This document shows positions 1 to 10,285 of a stretch of DNA of 64,000 nt, piece after piece. Made by a program: the position numbers and the translations under genes. The DNA is from Mycoplasmopsis sturni DSM 22021. Its GTDB lineage: Bacteria; Bacillota_I; Bacilli_A; Mycoplasmatales; Metamycoplasmataceae. Under the pieces are notes generated by a model. It saw only the letters and a list, made by a program, of their open reading frames with translations. It did not search any database and was not told where the DNA came from. The DNA is taken from NCBI RefSeq assembly GCF_000701485.1, contig NZ_KL370785.1, positions 1 through 64,000 of the forward strand. The letters run 5' to 3'. The first letter of the stretch is position 1, and each line of letters opens with the position of its first letter.

Positions 1-118
1 GATTTTTATAAGTTTTTATTTCGCTTGTTTTGTTTATAGGTAGAACAAAACCTCGCGTAACTTTAAAAATATCACCTATTTTACACTGTTCCCAAACGTT
101 ATTAATCTTAGTCCAAAT
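1..118 (-). pseudogene. hsdS: hsdS target-recognition fragment, cut by the left window edge
   Basis: Read on the minus strand this begins with the recurrent HsdS segment WEQCK (W codon at 94-92) and continues IGDIFKVTRGFVLPINKTSE, which looks like the start of a DNA target-recognition domain. The frame stays open to the window edge. No ATG, GTG or TTG lies upstream before the TAG at 163-161, so as seen here it has no start of its own. It faces the + strand hsdS head to head, and the two copies of the 15-base WEQCK repeat lie 51 bases apart. I infer a silent or currently unexpressed specificity cassette of an invertible type I locus; the rest of it lies outside the window. Confidence 0.6.
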
Positions 119-160
119 ATATATTTTAGAGAAAAACGATATTCTTGGGAACAGTGTAAA
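80..160. repeat. Head-to-head inverted repeat TGGGAACAGTGTAAA at hsdS segment junction
   Basis: The 15-mer TGGGAACAGTGTAAA lies at 146-160 on the + strand and its exact reverse complement at 80-94. Further copies sit at 851-865 (one base different) and 1442-1456 on the + strand, and at 6414-6428 on the minus strand. It encodes the conserved W-E-Q-C-K that opens each HsdS target-recognition domain, so it is coding sequence and also a plausible homologous or site-specific crossover point. Confidence 0.75.
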
Positions 161-244
161 CTAGAACAACTTGGAGTTTTTACATCAAATGGTGTTGATA
201 AATTAAGTAAAGAGAATGAAATTCCTGTAAATCTTCTTAACTAT

Positions 245-1939
245 ATGGATGTTTATAATAGATTAAAAATAACTACAAACAATTGTACGGAATTAATGCA
301 AGTAACGGCTAGGCCAGAACAAATTAAAAACAATAATGTTTTAGCTGGGGATATATATTTTACACCTACATCTGAAACCGCCGAAGATATAGGACATGTC
401 TTAGTAATAGAAGAAAACCTACCAAATACAGTATATTCATATCATTTAATAAGATATAGACCAAAATATAATGTATTTTATTTAACTTATCCTAATTATG
501 GTTTTGATACAGTATATCTACGTAAACAAATGGCATTAAAAGCTAAAGGGGTGCAGCGTTTTGTAATTTCAAAACCTGACTTTGAAACGTTAGAAGTTTT
601 ATATCCTTCATATGCAGAACAAGAAAAAATTGCTAAACTTTTAGGTAACCTTGACTCCCTCATCACCCTTCATCAGCAAAATTCGTTTCAAGCTTTGAAT
701 TATTTAATTAAAGACGTTTACAAAAACAATTTCTTATTTTCAGTGTTAGTAACGAAGCTTTACAAACATAAAAAAATTGTTCTTGAAAAAGTCTTCCTGC
801 ATCATAATAAAATTGACTTTAAAATTACATTGAAAGAATTTATTGAATCTTGGGAACAGCGTAAATTATTAAATATTGCATCATATAGAAATGGGAAAGC
901 TCATGAAGATAATATTTCTTTTAATGGAGAATATATAGTTGTTAATTCCAAATTTATTTCCACAGAAGGCGGTGTAATTAAAAAAACTAGTAAACAAAAA
1001 GAACCTCTATATAAAGGGGATATATGTTTTGTTTTAAGTGATGTTCCTAATGGAAGAGCCATTGCAAAAACTTATTTAATTGAAAAAACGGGACTATATA
1101 GCTTAAATCAACGAATTGCGGCCATTACCCCAATAACAAATATTGATAATAAGTTTTTAAGTTTACGAATGAATAGAAATCAATATTTTTTAGATTTTGA
1201 TGACGGAGTAAAACAAACAAATTTATCAGTAAATGATGTATTAGGCTTTGAATCTTATTATCCCAAATTGGAAGAACAAATAAAAATTAGTCATTTAATT
1301 AGTGATTTTGACTCCCTCATCACCCTTCATCAGCGTAAGTATGAAAAATTAATTAATATGAAAAGGTCGCTTTTAGAAAAAATGTTTCCTGTTGATGGTG
1401 AAGTTACGCCCAAAATTAGATTTAAAGGATTCGTGGAAGCTTGGGAACAGTGTAAAATAGAAGATCTTTTTAATTATTATCCCTCACCTTTACACAAAAA
1501 TAGCGTTCTTTCAGAAGGAAAATATAAGGTTTCGGACACAAACCAATTAATAGGTTATACTAATAAATATTTTGTTCCAGAAAAATATATTTCTATAGTT
1601 AAAGATGGTTCTGCTGGAAAGATTAAATTAATGGATGAAAACACTTTTGTAACAAGCACTTCCGCCATTTTAGCAAACAAAAATAAGCATAATAATATTA
1701 TGTATTTATATAATATTTTAGAATGTACAAAGTTAGAAAATTTACTTGTTGGTAGCGTTATAAAACATTTATATTTTTCCGATTACAAAGATATAGAAGT
1801 TAAAATAGCCAAAACTAGTGAACAATTTAAAATTGGTAAATTATTTAATAACCTTGAGTCCCTCATCGCCCTTCATCAGCGTAAGTGCGAAAAGCTTAAA
1901 AATATCAAAAAATCTCTATTAGAAAAGATGTTTATATAA
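245..1939 (+). CDS. hsdS: Type I restriction enzyme specificity subunit with three recognition domains
   Basis: HsdS directs the type I restriction-modification complex to its split DNA site. Conserved openings WEQRK (residue ~203) and WEQCK (residue ~400), and the end motif D/ESLI(T/A)LHQ seen three times, delimit three recognition domains. The usual number is two. The linker after the first domain is degenerate, whereas the second (KYEKLINMKRSLLEKMF) and third are good matches to each other. The coordinates begin at the first ATG, but recognisable coding continues upstream in the same frame to about base 107 and includes another WEQCK at 146-160. No conventional start or ribosome site is visible there. 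The gene ends 15 bases before hsdR and is probably co-transcribed with it. The upstream truncation and extra domain suggest a recombination product, possibly not functional as it stands. Confidence 0.8.
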   Translation: MDVYNRLKITTNNCTELMQVTARPEQIKNNNVLAGDIYFTPTSETAEDIGHVLVIEENLPNTVYSYHLIRYRPKYNVFYLTYPNYGFDTVYLRKQMALKAKGVQRFVISKPDFETLEVLYPSYAEQEKIAKLLGNLDSLITLHQQNSFQALNYLIKDVYKNNFLFSVLVTKLYKHKKIVLEKVFLHHNKIDFKITLKEFIESWEQRKLLNIASYRNGKAHEDNISFNGEYIVVNSKFISTEGGVIKKTSKQKEPLYKGDICFVLSDVPNGRAIAKTYLIEKTGLYSLNQRIAAITPITNIDNKFLSLRMNRNQYFLDFDDGVKQTNLSVNDVLGFESYYPKLEEQIKISHLISDFDSLITLHQRKYEKLINMKRSLLEKMFPVDGEVTPKIRFKGFVEAWEQCKIEDLFNYYPSPLHKNSVLSEGKYKVSDTNQLIGYTNKYFVPEKYISIVKDGSAGKIKLMDENTFVTSTSAILANKNKHNNIMYLYNILECTKLENLLVGSVIKHLYFSDYKDIEVKIAKTSEQFKIGKLFNNLESLIALHQRKCEKLKNIKKSLLEKMFI

Positions 1940-1954
1940 AAAAGGAGTTTATTT

Positions 1955-4900
1955 ATGGACAAAAATATCTGAGAAACAGAAAAAGAAACTCAAAATAAGG
2001 TTATAAATTTTTTTAAAGATACTAAATGATTAGATTATGAATATATAGGTAATCTTTCTAAAAACAAAAATAATAAAAACATAATAGAAGATAAATTGAT
2101 ATATTTTTTAACCAAAAAAATGAAATATAGTCAAGAAATTGCTCAAAAAGCAGTCCGTAAATTAAATAAAACTCTAACTGGGTCTGAAGATTTATATAAA
2201 AAAAATGAAAATATTTATTCGTTGCTAAAATATGGTATAAAAGTTACAGAAAATACAAACAATACACCAAAAACTGTTTATTTAATTGACTTTGAAAATC
2301 CAATGAATAATGATTATTATATTGCCGAAGAAGTAACCATTGTTGAAACGAGTGAAAAAAGACCGGATTTAGTTATTTATTTAAATGGTATAGCAGTAGC
2401 AGTTATAGAACTTAAAAAAGGTTCAATTTCTGTTGCTGAAGGTATTAGACAAAATATAACAAATCAAGAAAAAATGTTTATTCCAGAATTCTTTGCTACT
2501 ATTCAATTTTGTATAGCAGGAAACGAAAGTGAAGGATTAAAATACGGAACAATTCAAACTCCAGAAAAAGAATATCTAGTATGACAAAATGACAAATTTA
2601 TCGGTAATGAAGACGAAATTAATGAAGTAGATTTAAAAATTAATAATGATATTTCCTCTGGAGAAATTGAAAGTAAACTATTAAAAGATATTTATTCCAT
2701 TTTTTATAAAAAAAGATTTTTAAATTTAATTGAAAATTTTGTAATTTTTGATAGAGGTTCTAAAAAAATTTGTAGATACAACCAATATTTTGCTGTTATG
2801 CGAGCCCAAAAAAGACTTGCCAAAAAAGAAAACGGCATCATTTGACATACTCAAGGTTCTGGTAAATCTCTAACCATGGTATGACTTTCTAAATGGATTA
2901 TCTCAAATTTAGGTAAATCTAGAGTTTTAATAATAACCGACAGAGAAGAGTTAGATGAGCAAATAGAAAAATTATATAATGGCGTAAAAGAAAAGATCGT
3001 TAGAACAAAGAGCGGAGAACATTTATTTAATATACTTAATTCATATGAAGACAGAATAATTTGCTCTTTAATTCATAAATTTCGTAGACATGATAAAGAA
3101 GAAACCGAAGATGATGTTGAAGAATATATTAAAGAATTAAAAAAATCATTGCCGGAAAATTTTGAACCAAAAGATGATATTTATGTCTTTGTTGACGAAT
3201 GTCATAGAACACAATCAGGTAAATTACATAAAGCGATGAAAACAATTTTGCCTAAAGCAATTTTTATTGGTTTTACTGGTACCCCAATTCTTAAACAGGA
3301 TAAAAAAAATACCATGGAAATATTTGGTAATTTTATTCATTCTTATATATATAAAGAAGCCGTAAGAGATGGTGTAGTTCTTGATTTAAAATATGAAGCA
3401 AGAGACATTCCTCAAGATTTATCTAGAAAAGAAAAAATTGATCAATGATTTGAATCTAAAACATCTGGACTTATCGATATTGGTAAAGCAAAATTGAAAA
3501 AGAAATGAGCTAATATGCAAGCAATATATAGCTCTAAATCAAGATTAGAAAAAATAGTAATGGATATAATATTCGATTTTGAGACTAAAAATAGATTAAA
3601 AAGCGGAAAAGGGAATGCTATACTTGTTGCGGATAGTATTTACTCGGCATGTAAGTATTATGAAATTTTTACAAATAATAATTTTACAAAATGTGCGATT
3701 ATATCTTCGTATCTTCCAAACAAAAACAAATTAAGGACAGAATTTGTAGATGATGAAAGTGATACTGAAGAAATTAAAAAATATAAAACTTATATGAAAA
3801 TGATTGGCATTAATCCTGATTCTAATTTTAAAGATGATCAAATCACTACAAAAATAGAAGCTTTTGAAAAAGAAGCAAAACAAAAATTTATAAAAGAGCC
3901 TTCAAATATGAAGTTGTTGATTGTTGTTGATAAGCTTTTAACAGGATTTGATGCTCCACCTTGCACCTATCTTTATATTGATAAAACAATGCATGATCAT
4001 AGTTTATTTCAAGCTGTGTGTAGAGTTAATAGATTAGATGGTCAAAGCAAAGACTTTGGTTATATAGTAGATTACAAACAATTGTTCGGATCATTAAATA
4101 AAGCAATGCAAACATATAACTCCGAAAACCCTTTTGCTGGATATGACAAAGAGGATGTTGTAGATCTTTTAAAAAATAATAAGGAAGAATCTGAAAAATA
4201 TTTCTATGAAACATTAGACTCAATCGAAAGTTTATGTGAAGGAGTTAAAGAACCTAAAAATCCAATTAATTATCAACACTATTTTTGTGGTCAAAATGTA
4301 AACGAAGTAATCGAAGATAAAGAAAAAGCTTTAATCAGAAAAAAATTATACTCATTAACAGATAAATTGATTAGAGCTTATTCTAATTTTAAACCATTTC
4401 AAAATGATTTAAAATATAGCGAAGAACAAAAAAATATTATTCACAAAAAAGTTTTATTCTACACAGAATTAAAATCAATTATTCTCCGGGCAAGTGGTGA
4501 TTTTACTGATTTAAAAGTATATGAACCTGATATGAGACTTTTAATAGATCATTACATTGTTGCCTGAGATAGTACATTGTCTTTTGCATTAGAAGATTTT
4601 ACTTTATTGGATTTTATAAAATCTACAAAATCTAGCTTTTTAGAAAACAAAAAAAGAACTAATTTCGAATCAGAACAACAGGCTGCAGAAACTATCGAAA
4701 ACAATATCGCAAAAAAAATAGTCGAAAAAAACCCGAATAATCCAAAGTATTATCAAAAAATGTCATCTATTTTAGAAGAACTAATTGAAGATAGAAAAAA
4801 AGGAGTCATTTTATATAAAGAACTTCTTGAAAAATACGAGAAATTAGCAAATAGCATAGAAACACCTAAAGATAATCTTGAATACCCAGAATCTATTAAA

Positions 4901-5116
4901 AATAGCCCTGCAAAGATAGCGTTTTATAATAATTTTGGGGAAGATGAAAAATTAGCTAACGATCTTCATCATGCTGTTTTACAAAACAAGATGGATTCTT
5001 TTAGAGGCAATAAACCTAAGGAACAAATAATAAAACAGGCCCTTTTTGAAATATTAAAAGATAAAGAAAAAGTTGACGAAGCGTTTGAAATAGTTTTAAA
5101 ACAGAATGAGTATTAA
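1955..5116 (+). CDS. hsdR: Type I restriction endonuclease, motor and nuclease subunit
   Basis: HsdR translocates DNA with ATP and cuts it when the complex meets unmethylated sites. Read with TGA as Trp the frame is continuous for 1053 residues, normal for the family. It contains an N-terminal PD-(D/E)xK nuclease signature (RPDLV near residue 136, then ELKK near 153), Walker A QGSGKS near residue 300, the DEAD-like box DECH near 414, GFTGTP near 440, and helicase motif VI AVCRVNRLDG near 688. AAAGGAG at 1941-1947 is a strong ribosome-binding site 7 bases before the ATG. It follows hsdS by 15 bases and overlaps the metallopeptidase gene at its stop. The modification subunit hsdM is not in the window. 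Confidence 0.95.
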
Positions 5117-5823
5117 TGAAAATTAATGGTTTAAAAATAAAAGTTATAAGAAAAAAGATAAAAAATGTTCATTTGTATGTAAAACCTCCTTTTGGAAATA
5201 TAGTAGTAACTTGCCCAATAAATTATCCTGATGAAAGTATAAAATTATTTATTTTGACGAAGCTTCCTTGAATTAGAAGACAAGTAGAATCATTTAAAAA
5301 TCAACCTAGACAATCTAAAAGAGAATTCGTTTCAGGTGAGACAGTATATCTATTAGGAAAAAAATATTTCTTACAAGTAGATTATGATAACAAAAAATAT
5401 AGCATAAACATAATAGGACATAAAATTAACTTTATAGTAAGAAATGGAAGTACATCCAAACAAAGAGAAGTTATTTTTAACAATTGATACAGGAAAATAT
5501 TAAAAGAACAACTAGATATTCTTATTCCGAAAATTGAAGAAAAAACAGGTTTAAAATGCAGTAAATATACAATTACTAATATGCAAACCAAATGAGGATC
5601 ATGTAATATCAAAACACAAAGAATTAATTTAAATCTTCAATTAGCTAAAGTCCCGATTTTAGGTATTGAATATGTAGTTTTACACGAACTCGCACACACA
5701 ATTGAAAAAACACACAACCATAAATTTAAATCAATTCTAGATAAATTTATGCCAACATGAAGAGAAATTAAGAAATTATTAAATTCTCAAAATATAAGTC
5801 ATTACTATAAGACTAAAGTTTAA
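5116..5823 (+). CDS. SprT/YgjP-like (DUF45) zinc metallopeptidase
   Basis: This encodes a 235-residue protein. HELAH at residues 190-194 is the HExxH zinc-binding and catalytic motif, and THNHKFK a few residues on can supply further ligands. The placement near the C terminus fits the YgjP/WLM (DUF45, often labelled M48-like) family. No signal peptide or membrane segment is seen, so it is probably cytoplasmic. Its ATG overlaps the hsdR stop codon (TAATG), so translation is probably coupled. Families of this kind are often found directly after hsdR in bacterial type I operons. The substrate is unknown. Four or more Trp residues are encoded by TGA. Confidence 0.85.
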
Positions 5824-6492
5824 TTGTCAATTAAGATTATCTCTATTAAATATACAAAAATAAAAAGAAACTTATCCTTAGTACATCTTTGTTCTAAGGA
5901 TTTTTTTCACTTACGCTGATGAAGGGTGATGAGGGAGTCTAAATAATTGAATAAATATCCAATATTTCTTTTTTCAATATCATTTTTTGGAATAAATAAA
6001 TCTAATTTTTTAATTTTTTCTGCATTTAAATTAGATTGAGTGCCGGTTGAAATAAGTGGAGCCCATTCATTATTAAATTCCATTTTTTTAAAATATTGGT
6101 AAAGATAGTCTCTAACGCTAATGTTTTTGATCACCATATTATAAAAAGCTTGTGATGTAGCTGTATTTTCCTTTAAAATCGCCACTTTACCTACAGAAGC
6201 ATACATAGCAAGAGATATCGATTCTTTGGGTACGATTCATGCCGATGATGATAATAAAGCTTCTTCGGTTATGTGCTTTTCTGTTTCAAAAATATAACCA
6301 TCAGAATTGGATATATCTGTAATGCTTAAAAAATTTATTTTGCCTTCATAGAATTTTTTATTTGATGTTGAAGGTGTTCCTCCGGATCCTCCTTTTTCTA
6401 TTAAGTGATCAATTTTACACTGTTCCCAAGCCATAGAAATCTTCAGTAAATCCAGCAAATCTTATCGATGGTTTTGTTTGGTTTTTTGACAT
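5820..6492 (-). pseudogene. hsdS: Single-domain hsdS segment with out-of-frame leader
   Basis: On the minus strand an ATG at 6492 opens MSKNQTKPSIRFAGFTEDF, a typical HsdS start. That frame then runs into TAA inside the TGGGAACAGTGTAAA repeat. The recognition domain itself (WEQCKIDHLIEKGGSGG... to SLITLHQRK) continues in another frame, where an internal ATG at 6434 (MAWEQCK) could start it. It then reads through TGA to a TAA at 5822-5820. Only one recognition domain is present, about half a normal subunit. Its end is antisense to the terminator of the hsdR operon. The leader is head to head with the recombinase gene. I read it as the expression end of a specificity shuffling locus, currently out of frame. 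Confidence 0.7.
5875..5907 (+). terminator. Rho-independent terminator of the hsdR-peptidase operon
   Basis: TCCTTAG (5875-5881) pairs with CTAAGGA (5894-5900), followed directly by seven T residues. It lies about 50 bases after the metallopeptidase stop. Confidence 0.75.
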
Positions 6493-7424
6493 ATTATTTC
6501 ACCCCAGACTTATTATGAAAAATGAATTAGCATTTATAAAGAAGGAGCAATACGCAAAGTGACCATGGATAAATACAGATTAACACTTCAATGGATCAAA
6601 AAACTTGCCCCTAAACTTAAAATAGCTGATTTAGATAGAATAACTTATCAAAAACTTCTTAATGACTATGCTGAAACACACGAAAGACAAACAACTATGG
6701 ACTTTCATCATCAAATGAAAGCAGCCATTTTAGATGCAGTAGATGAAGGATATATATCAAGAGATCCTAGCCGTAAAGTAATTATTAAAGGTAAGGCTCC
6801 AAGACCTAAAAAAATAAAATATCTTAATCAATATGAATTACACGCTTTAATATCGGACTTAAAACTGGATCAAGGTATTAATTTTGACTGACTCATTTTA
6901 CTCATTGCTAAAACCGGTATGAGATTTTCAGAAGCAATAGCATTAACTCCAAATGATTTTGATTTTGTAAAGCAAACTCTTTCAATTAATAAAACTTGGA
7001 ATTATAAAGGAAAAGGCGGATTTCAACCAACAAAAAATAAATCATCAATAAGAAAGATCCAAATTGACTGAATGATTGTTTCGCAAATTTCTGCACTTAT
7101 AAAAGATCTCCCTAAAGATCAACCGCTTTTTATAAAACAAAACAAACCAATTTATAATGCTACTGTTAATGATATTCTCGAAAGACATTGCAAAAGAGCT
7201 AAAGTACCTATTCTTACAATTCATGGATTAAGACATACTCATGCATCAATATTACTATTTGCAGGTGTTTCTATTGCTAGTGTAGCTAAACGTTTAGGTC
7301 ATTCTAATATGAATACCACAGAAAAAACTTATCTTCACATTATTCAAGAACTAGAAAATAAAGACGTTGATCTTGTGATGAGATCATTAGCAGGACTTTA
7401 AAATAAAATATCACTTACGCTGAT
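5907..7424. repeat. 14-bp direct repeats TCACTTACGCTGAT flanking the recombinase segment
   Basis: The element TCACTTACGCTGAT occurs at 5907-5920 and again at 7411-7424, in the same orientation. In the first copy it is the reverse complement of the codons for HQRK at the end of an HsdS recognition domain. The second copy lies in noncoding DNA just after the recombinase stop. Related sequence (CATCAGCGTAAG) appears in the opposite orientation in the + strand hsdS near 1330-1341 and 1876-1887. The span encloses the minus-strand hsdS segment and the recombinase, so these may be recombination sites or scars. Confidence 0.55.
6478..7401 (+). CDS. Tyrosine recombinase (phage-integrase family), probable hsdS shuffler
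   Basis: Tyrosine recombinases cut and rejoin DNA through a covalent 3'-phosphotyrosine. All catalytic residues can be seen: Arg in TGMRFSEA, a Lys in NYKGKGG...TKNKSS, HGLRH (H-x-x-R), LGHSNMNTT, and the nucleophile Tyr in KTYLH near the C terminus. The N-terminal SAM-like fold is visible from YYEKWISIYKEGAIRKVT onward, at about base 6511, so the GTG at 6559 preceded by GAAGGAG would cut into it. I therefore give the in-frame TTG at 6478 as a provisional start (307 residues). A phage-type arm-binding domain is absent. The position beside broken and inverted hsdS segments suggests it inverts specificity cassettes. This is inference; it could also be a remnant integrase of a mobile element. 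Confidence 0.8.
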
Positions 7425-7427
7425 TTA

Positions 7428-7456
7428 TGCCACTAGGATATACCTAGTGGCATTTT
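7428..7456 (+). terminator. Terminator after the recombinase
   Basis: TGCCACTAGG (7428-7437) pairs perfectly with CCTAGTGGCA (7443-7452), followed by TTTT. It lies 27 bases after the recombinase stop. Confidence 0.8.
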
Positions 7457-8019
7457 GTATTCTAATTTCGTGTTGTACAAATATAAACAAAAAGAAACTT
7501 CAATGCAGCAAAATATTAAATGAATAACTACCTTAGTACTGGATGCAATAATAAACCTATAAATATTTTAAAAAACTAAAATCGTCCTTTTAACTAAAAG
7601 TTTCTATGATTTAGGTTTTAACTATATTAACTTACTAATGAATATAGTAAATTAAAAAACAACAAAAAAATAGAAAGATATCAAAAAAATAAACAATCTT
7701 TTTAATTTTTATTTATTACAAAAAACACACCAAAATATCATGTGTTTTTTGTTAATTTATTTTTTATATCTTCTTCCTTTGAAAAATAATCCAAAGAAAT
7801 GCTTATAAATAAATTTGCATTTAATAAATATTTATTTTTACTTGACTATAAACAATTTTTGAATTTAGAAACCGTAATAAAAAATTATAAAATAAGCATA
7901 TGAAAATTTTTCATATATAAAATTTTTGTTTTCTGCCTGTTTTCTGGATGTTTTGGTTAAATTGCTCTTATTTTTTTACATTTTTTTACATTAAAAATTA
8001 ATATAAATTGATAAAAATA
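7457..8019. other. A+T-rich noncoding stretch
   Basis: There is no convincing reading frame on either strand, even with TGA read as Trp. It contains one hairpin, listed separately, and ends with the promoter of the next gene. Confidence 0.6.
7718..7752. terminator. Bidirectional terminator-like hairpin
   Basis: ACAAAAAACACA (7718-7729) pairs with TGTGTTTTTTGT (7741-7752). A and T runs on the two arms would let it act in either direction. No gene ends immediately beside it. Confidence 0.5.
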
Positions 8020-8025
8020 TATAAT
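8020..8025 (+). promoter_or_regulatory. -10 box upstream of the duplicated membrane protein
   Basis: A perfect TATAAT lies 41 bases before the ATG at 8067. No clear -35 box is seen. A weak ribosome site, AAAGGA, precedes the ATG. Confidence 0.45.
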
Positions 8026-8066
8026 TTTATGCATATTTAAATTTTAATTATAAAGGATTATTCAAA

Positions 8067-10217
8067 ATGAAAAAGAAATTAATTATATTATCAATTGTAT
8101 CAGCTGGAGTAGTTGCAATTGGAGGAATTGGAATAGGTGTTTATTTTGCTACAAAAAGAGCACCCAATAATAGTGATGCACCTAATAATAGTGATAACGA
8201 AAATAAAACAGCTACAACTACTGAAACAAATCCTACCAAAACAAATAAACAACCACAACAAAAACCAAAAGAAAACCCAACCGATTCATCAAACACTAAT
8301 GAAAAAAATAACGATTTATCTAAATATGATGTAGAAGTAACAAGTTTAGACAATAAAATAGAAAAATACAAAGATAACTTAACCAAAAAAGCTGAACCAA
8401 AAATTAAATTACTAAAATCATTTAACCAAGCTTTAAAAAATATTTCAATAGGTAATATCGGGTATAGTTTTACAGTTTCCCAAAATTTTTCAAAAGTATA
8501 CACTAAAGATAGCATTTGACAAAAACGCAAAGAAATTTTTGATTATTATCAAAAATTTCTTGATAAACAACTTGATAAAATTGATAATTCAATTAGACTA
8601 TTAGAAGAAAAAATTCAAAACTGAGAAAATATTAAAAAAGAAAAAAGTAATGAAAATTTTGAAAAATTAATTAAAGTTAAAAAAGAAATAAACGATTTAT
8701 TTGATAAATCTATAATAAATTCAAATATTGACAACAAAATAGATAATTTAATTACAAATATTTATAACTTAACCTTTATGCCTTCAAAAGAAATTACAGA
8801 AGCTTTTGAAAATTCTTTTCATGATAAAGAAAAAAGAGAAAAATTACTTAGTCTTTGAACTGATGAATTATCAAAAACTCAGTCGTGATTCGAATTAATT
8901 ATGACTCCATTGAATATTCTTAACTTTGGAAAACCTAATAATGGCGAAAGTTCATGAATAAAAAATCTTATAAAAATGAGTAAAAGAAGCTATCCAGAAA
9001 ATCAAAAAGATAAAAATACTCAAAAAGAAGTAATCATGAATAAAGCAGCTAGTGAAATTATGAATTCTTATTATGATTGATTAGGTGGACTAAAATCGAT
9101 TAATCTTAATGATAAAAATGAAAGCGAAATGATTTTTCACAAAGATGAAGTCAAAAAAATCTTTTTAGAAAGATTAAACAATTTATACGAAAAATATCTT
9201 GAAGTAGTTGAAGAGCAAGATAAAATAATGACAGATTGAATCAATCACTTTGATAGCGAGTTAGACAAAACAATAGAACACTATAAAAACGATCTCTTAC
9301 CAAAGGTAGACCAAAAAATTACATTACTAACATCATTTAACCAAGCCTTAAAAAATATTTCAATAGGTAATATCGGCGCAAATGCAACAGTAAAAAAAGA
9401 TTTTTCTGTTATTTATACAAAAAATAGTATTTGACAAAAACGGAAAGAAATTTTTGATTACTATCAAAAATTTCTTGATAGCCAAATCCAAAAAATAAAT
9501 CAAGACAAGAAGAATATTGAGGATAAAATTACAGAATTAAAAAAATCCGAAGAAAACTCAAAAGAAGAGAATCTAAAAAACAAAGAACAAGTTAATGAAT
9601 TAATTAGTAAAAGTTTAATTGATGATTCTTTTGATGAAAAGATAGATAATTTAATTACAAATATTTATAACTTAACCTTTATGCCTTCTGAGGAGATTGA
9701 ACAATCATGAAGCAATTCTTTAAAAGATGAATCAACAAGAAAAAAATTATTAACTCTCTGAGAAGAATCAAAAACCAATAAAGCTTGATCATCATTGGTA
9801 AATACCTCTACCGATGTTCTTAATTACTCAGATTCTAATAATAAAATAAGTGACTGAATTATAAAAATTATTCAAGTAGTTCTAAAAGAATATCCCGAAA
9901 AAGAATCAGAAAAAACAAAAGAAAAATTCCAATTTGCCTTTGAAATATCAAAAGCTATTATGGATGCATATTATAATTGACTTGACACACTAAAATCTTT
10001 TGATTTTGAAAATAATCTTCAAGATTATAATGCTTTATTTTCAAAAGATAAAGCGAAAGAATTGTTTTTAGAAAGAATAAAAAATCCATATCAAAAATAC
10101 CTTGAAGTTGTTTCCGAAAAAAATAAATTAATGGACGAATGAATAGCCAATTTCGAAAAAGAACATCCTAAATCAACAGAAGAAACAAACCAACCAAAAG
10201 AAAATACCGAAAAGTAA
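8067..10217 (+). CDS. Membrane-anchored protein with two tandem ~305-residue repeats
   Basis: I do not recognise the family. With TGA as Trp the frame encodes 716 residues. The N terminus (KKK, then a hydrophobic stretch at residues 5-28) is a signal-anchor with no lipobox Cys. It is followed by an Asn/Thr/Lys/Gln-rich low-complexity linker to about residue 88. The rest consists of two homologous helical units. Each starts with a K-x-LL-x-SFNQALKNISIGNIG block and then SIWQKRKEIFDYYQKFLD, followed by IDNLITNIYNLTFMPS and ending with FLER...YxKYLEVV. The protein is probably displayed on the outer face of the membrane. It has its own -10 box and is followed by two terminator hairpins, so it is a single-gene unit. 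Confidence 0.85.
8341..10200 (+). repeat. Tandem duplication inside the 716-residue protein
   Basis: Unit 1 (about 8341-9249) and unit 2 (about 9250-10200) are about 909 bases apart in register. Near-identical DNA remains around SFNQALKNISIGNIG and IWQKRKEIFDYYQKFL, while the middle of each unit has diverged. This indicates an older duplication with conserved cores. Confidence 0.8.
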
Positions 10218-10242
10218 GAATAAATCTATTCTAACTTTTTTT
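10214..10242 (+). terminator. Terminator overlapping the stop codon
   Basis: GTAAGAATA (10214-10222) pairs with TATTCTAAC, with one mismatch, and is followed by a T run. The hairpin begins inside the stop codon of the upstream gene. Confidence 0.55.
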
Positions 10243-10285
10243 GCAAAATACTAATAAAAATATTCTATATTGAAATTAAATAAAC

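Noticed and set aside
4026-4223. Minus-strand frame inside hsdR
   Set aside because: Antisense to conserved helicase sequence, with no ribosome site; a chance frame.
6478-7401. Integrated prophage or conjugative element
   Set aside because: Only the recombinase is present; no phage, transfer or replication genes lie near it, and the neighbours are hsdS pieces.
8141-8530. 129-residue minus-strand frame rich in Leu, Val and Phe
   Set aside because: Antisense shadow of the low-complexity start of the 716-residue membrane protein.
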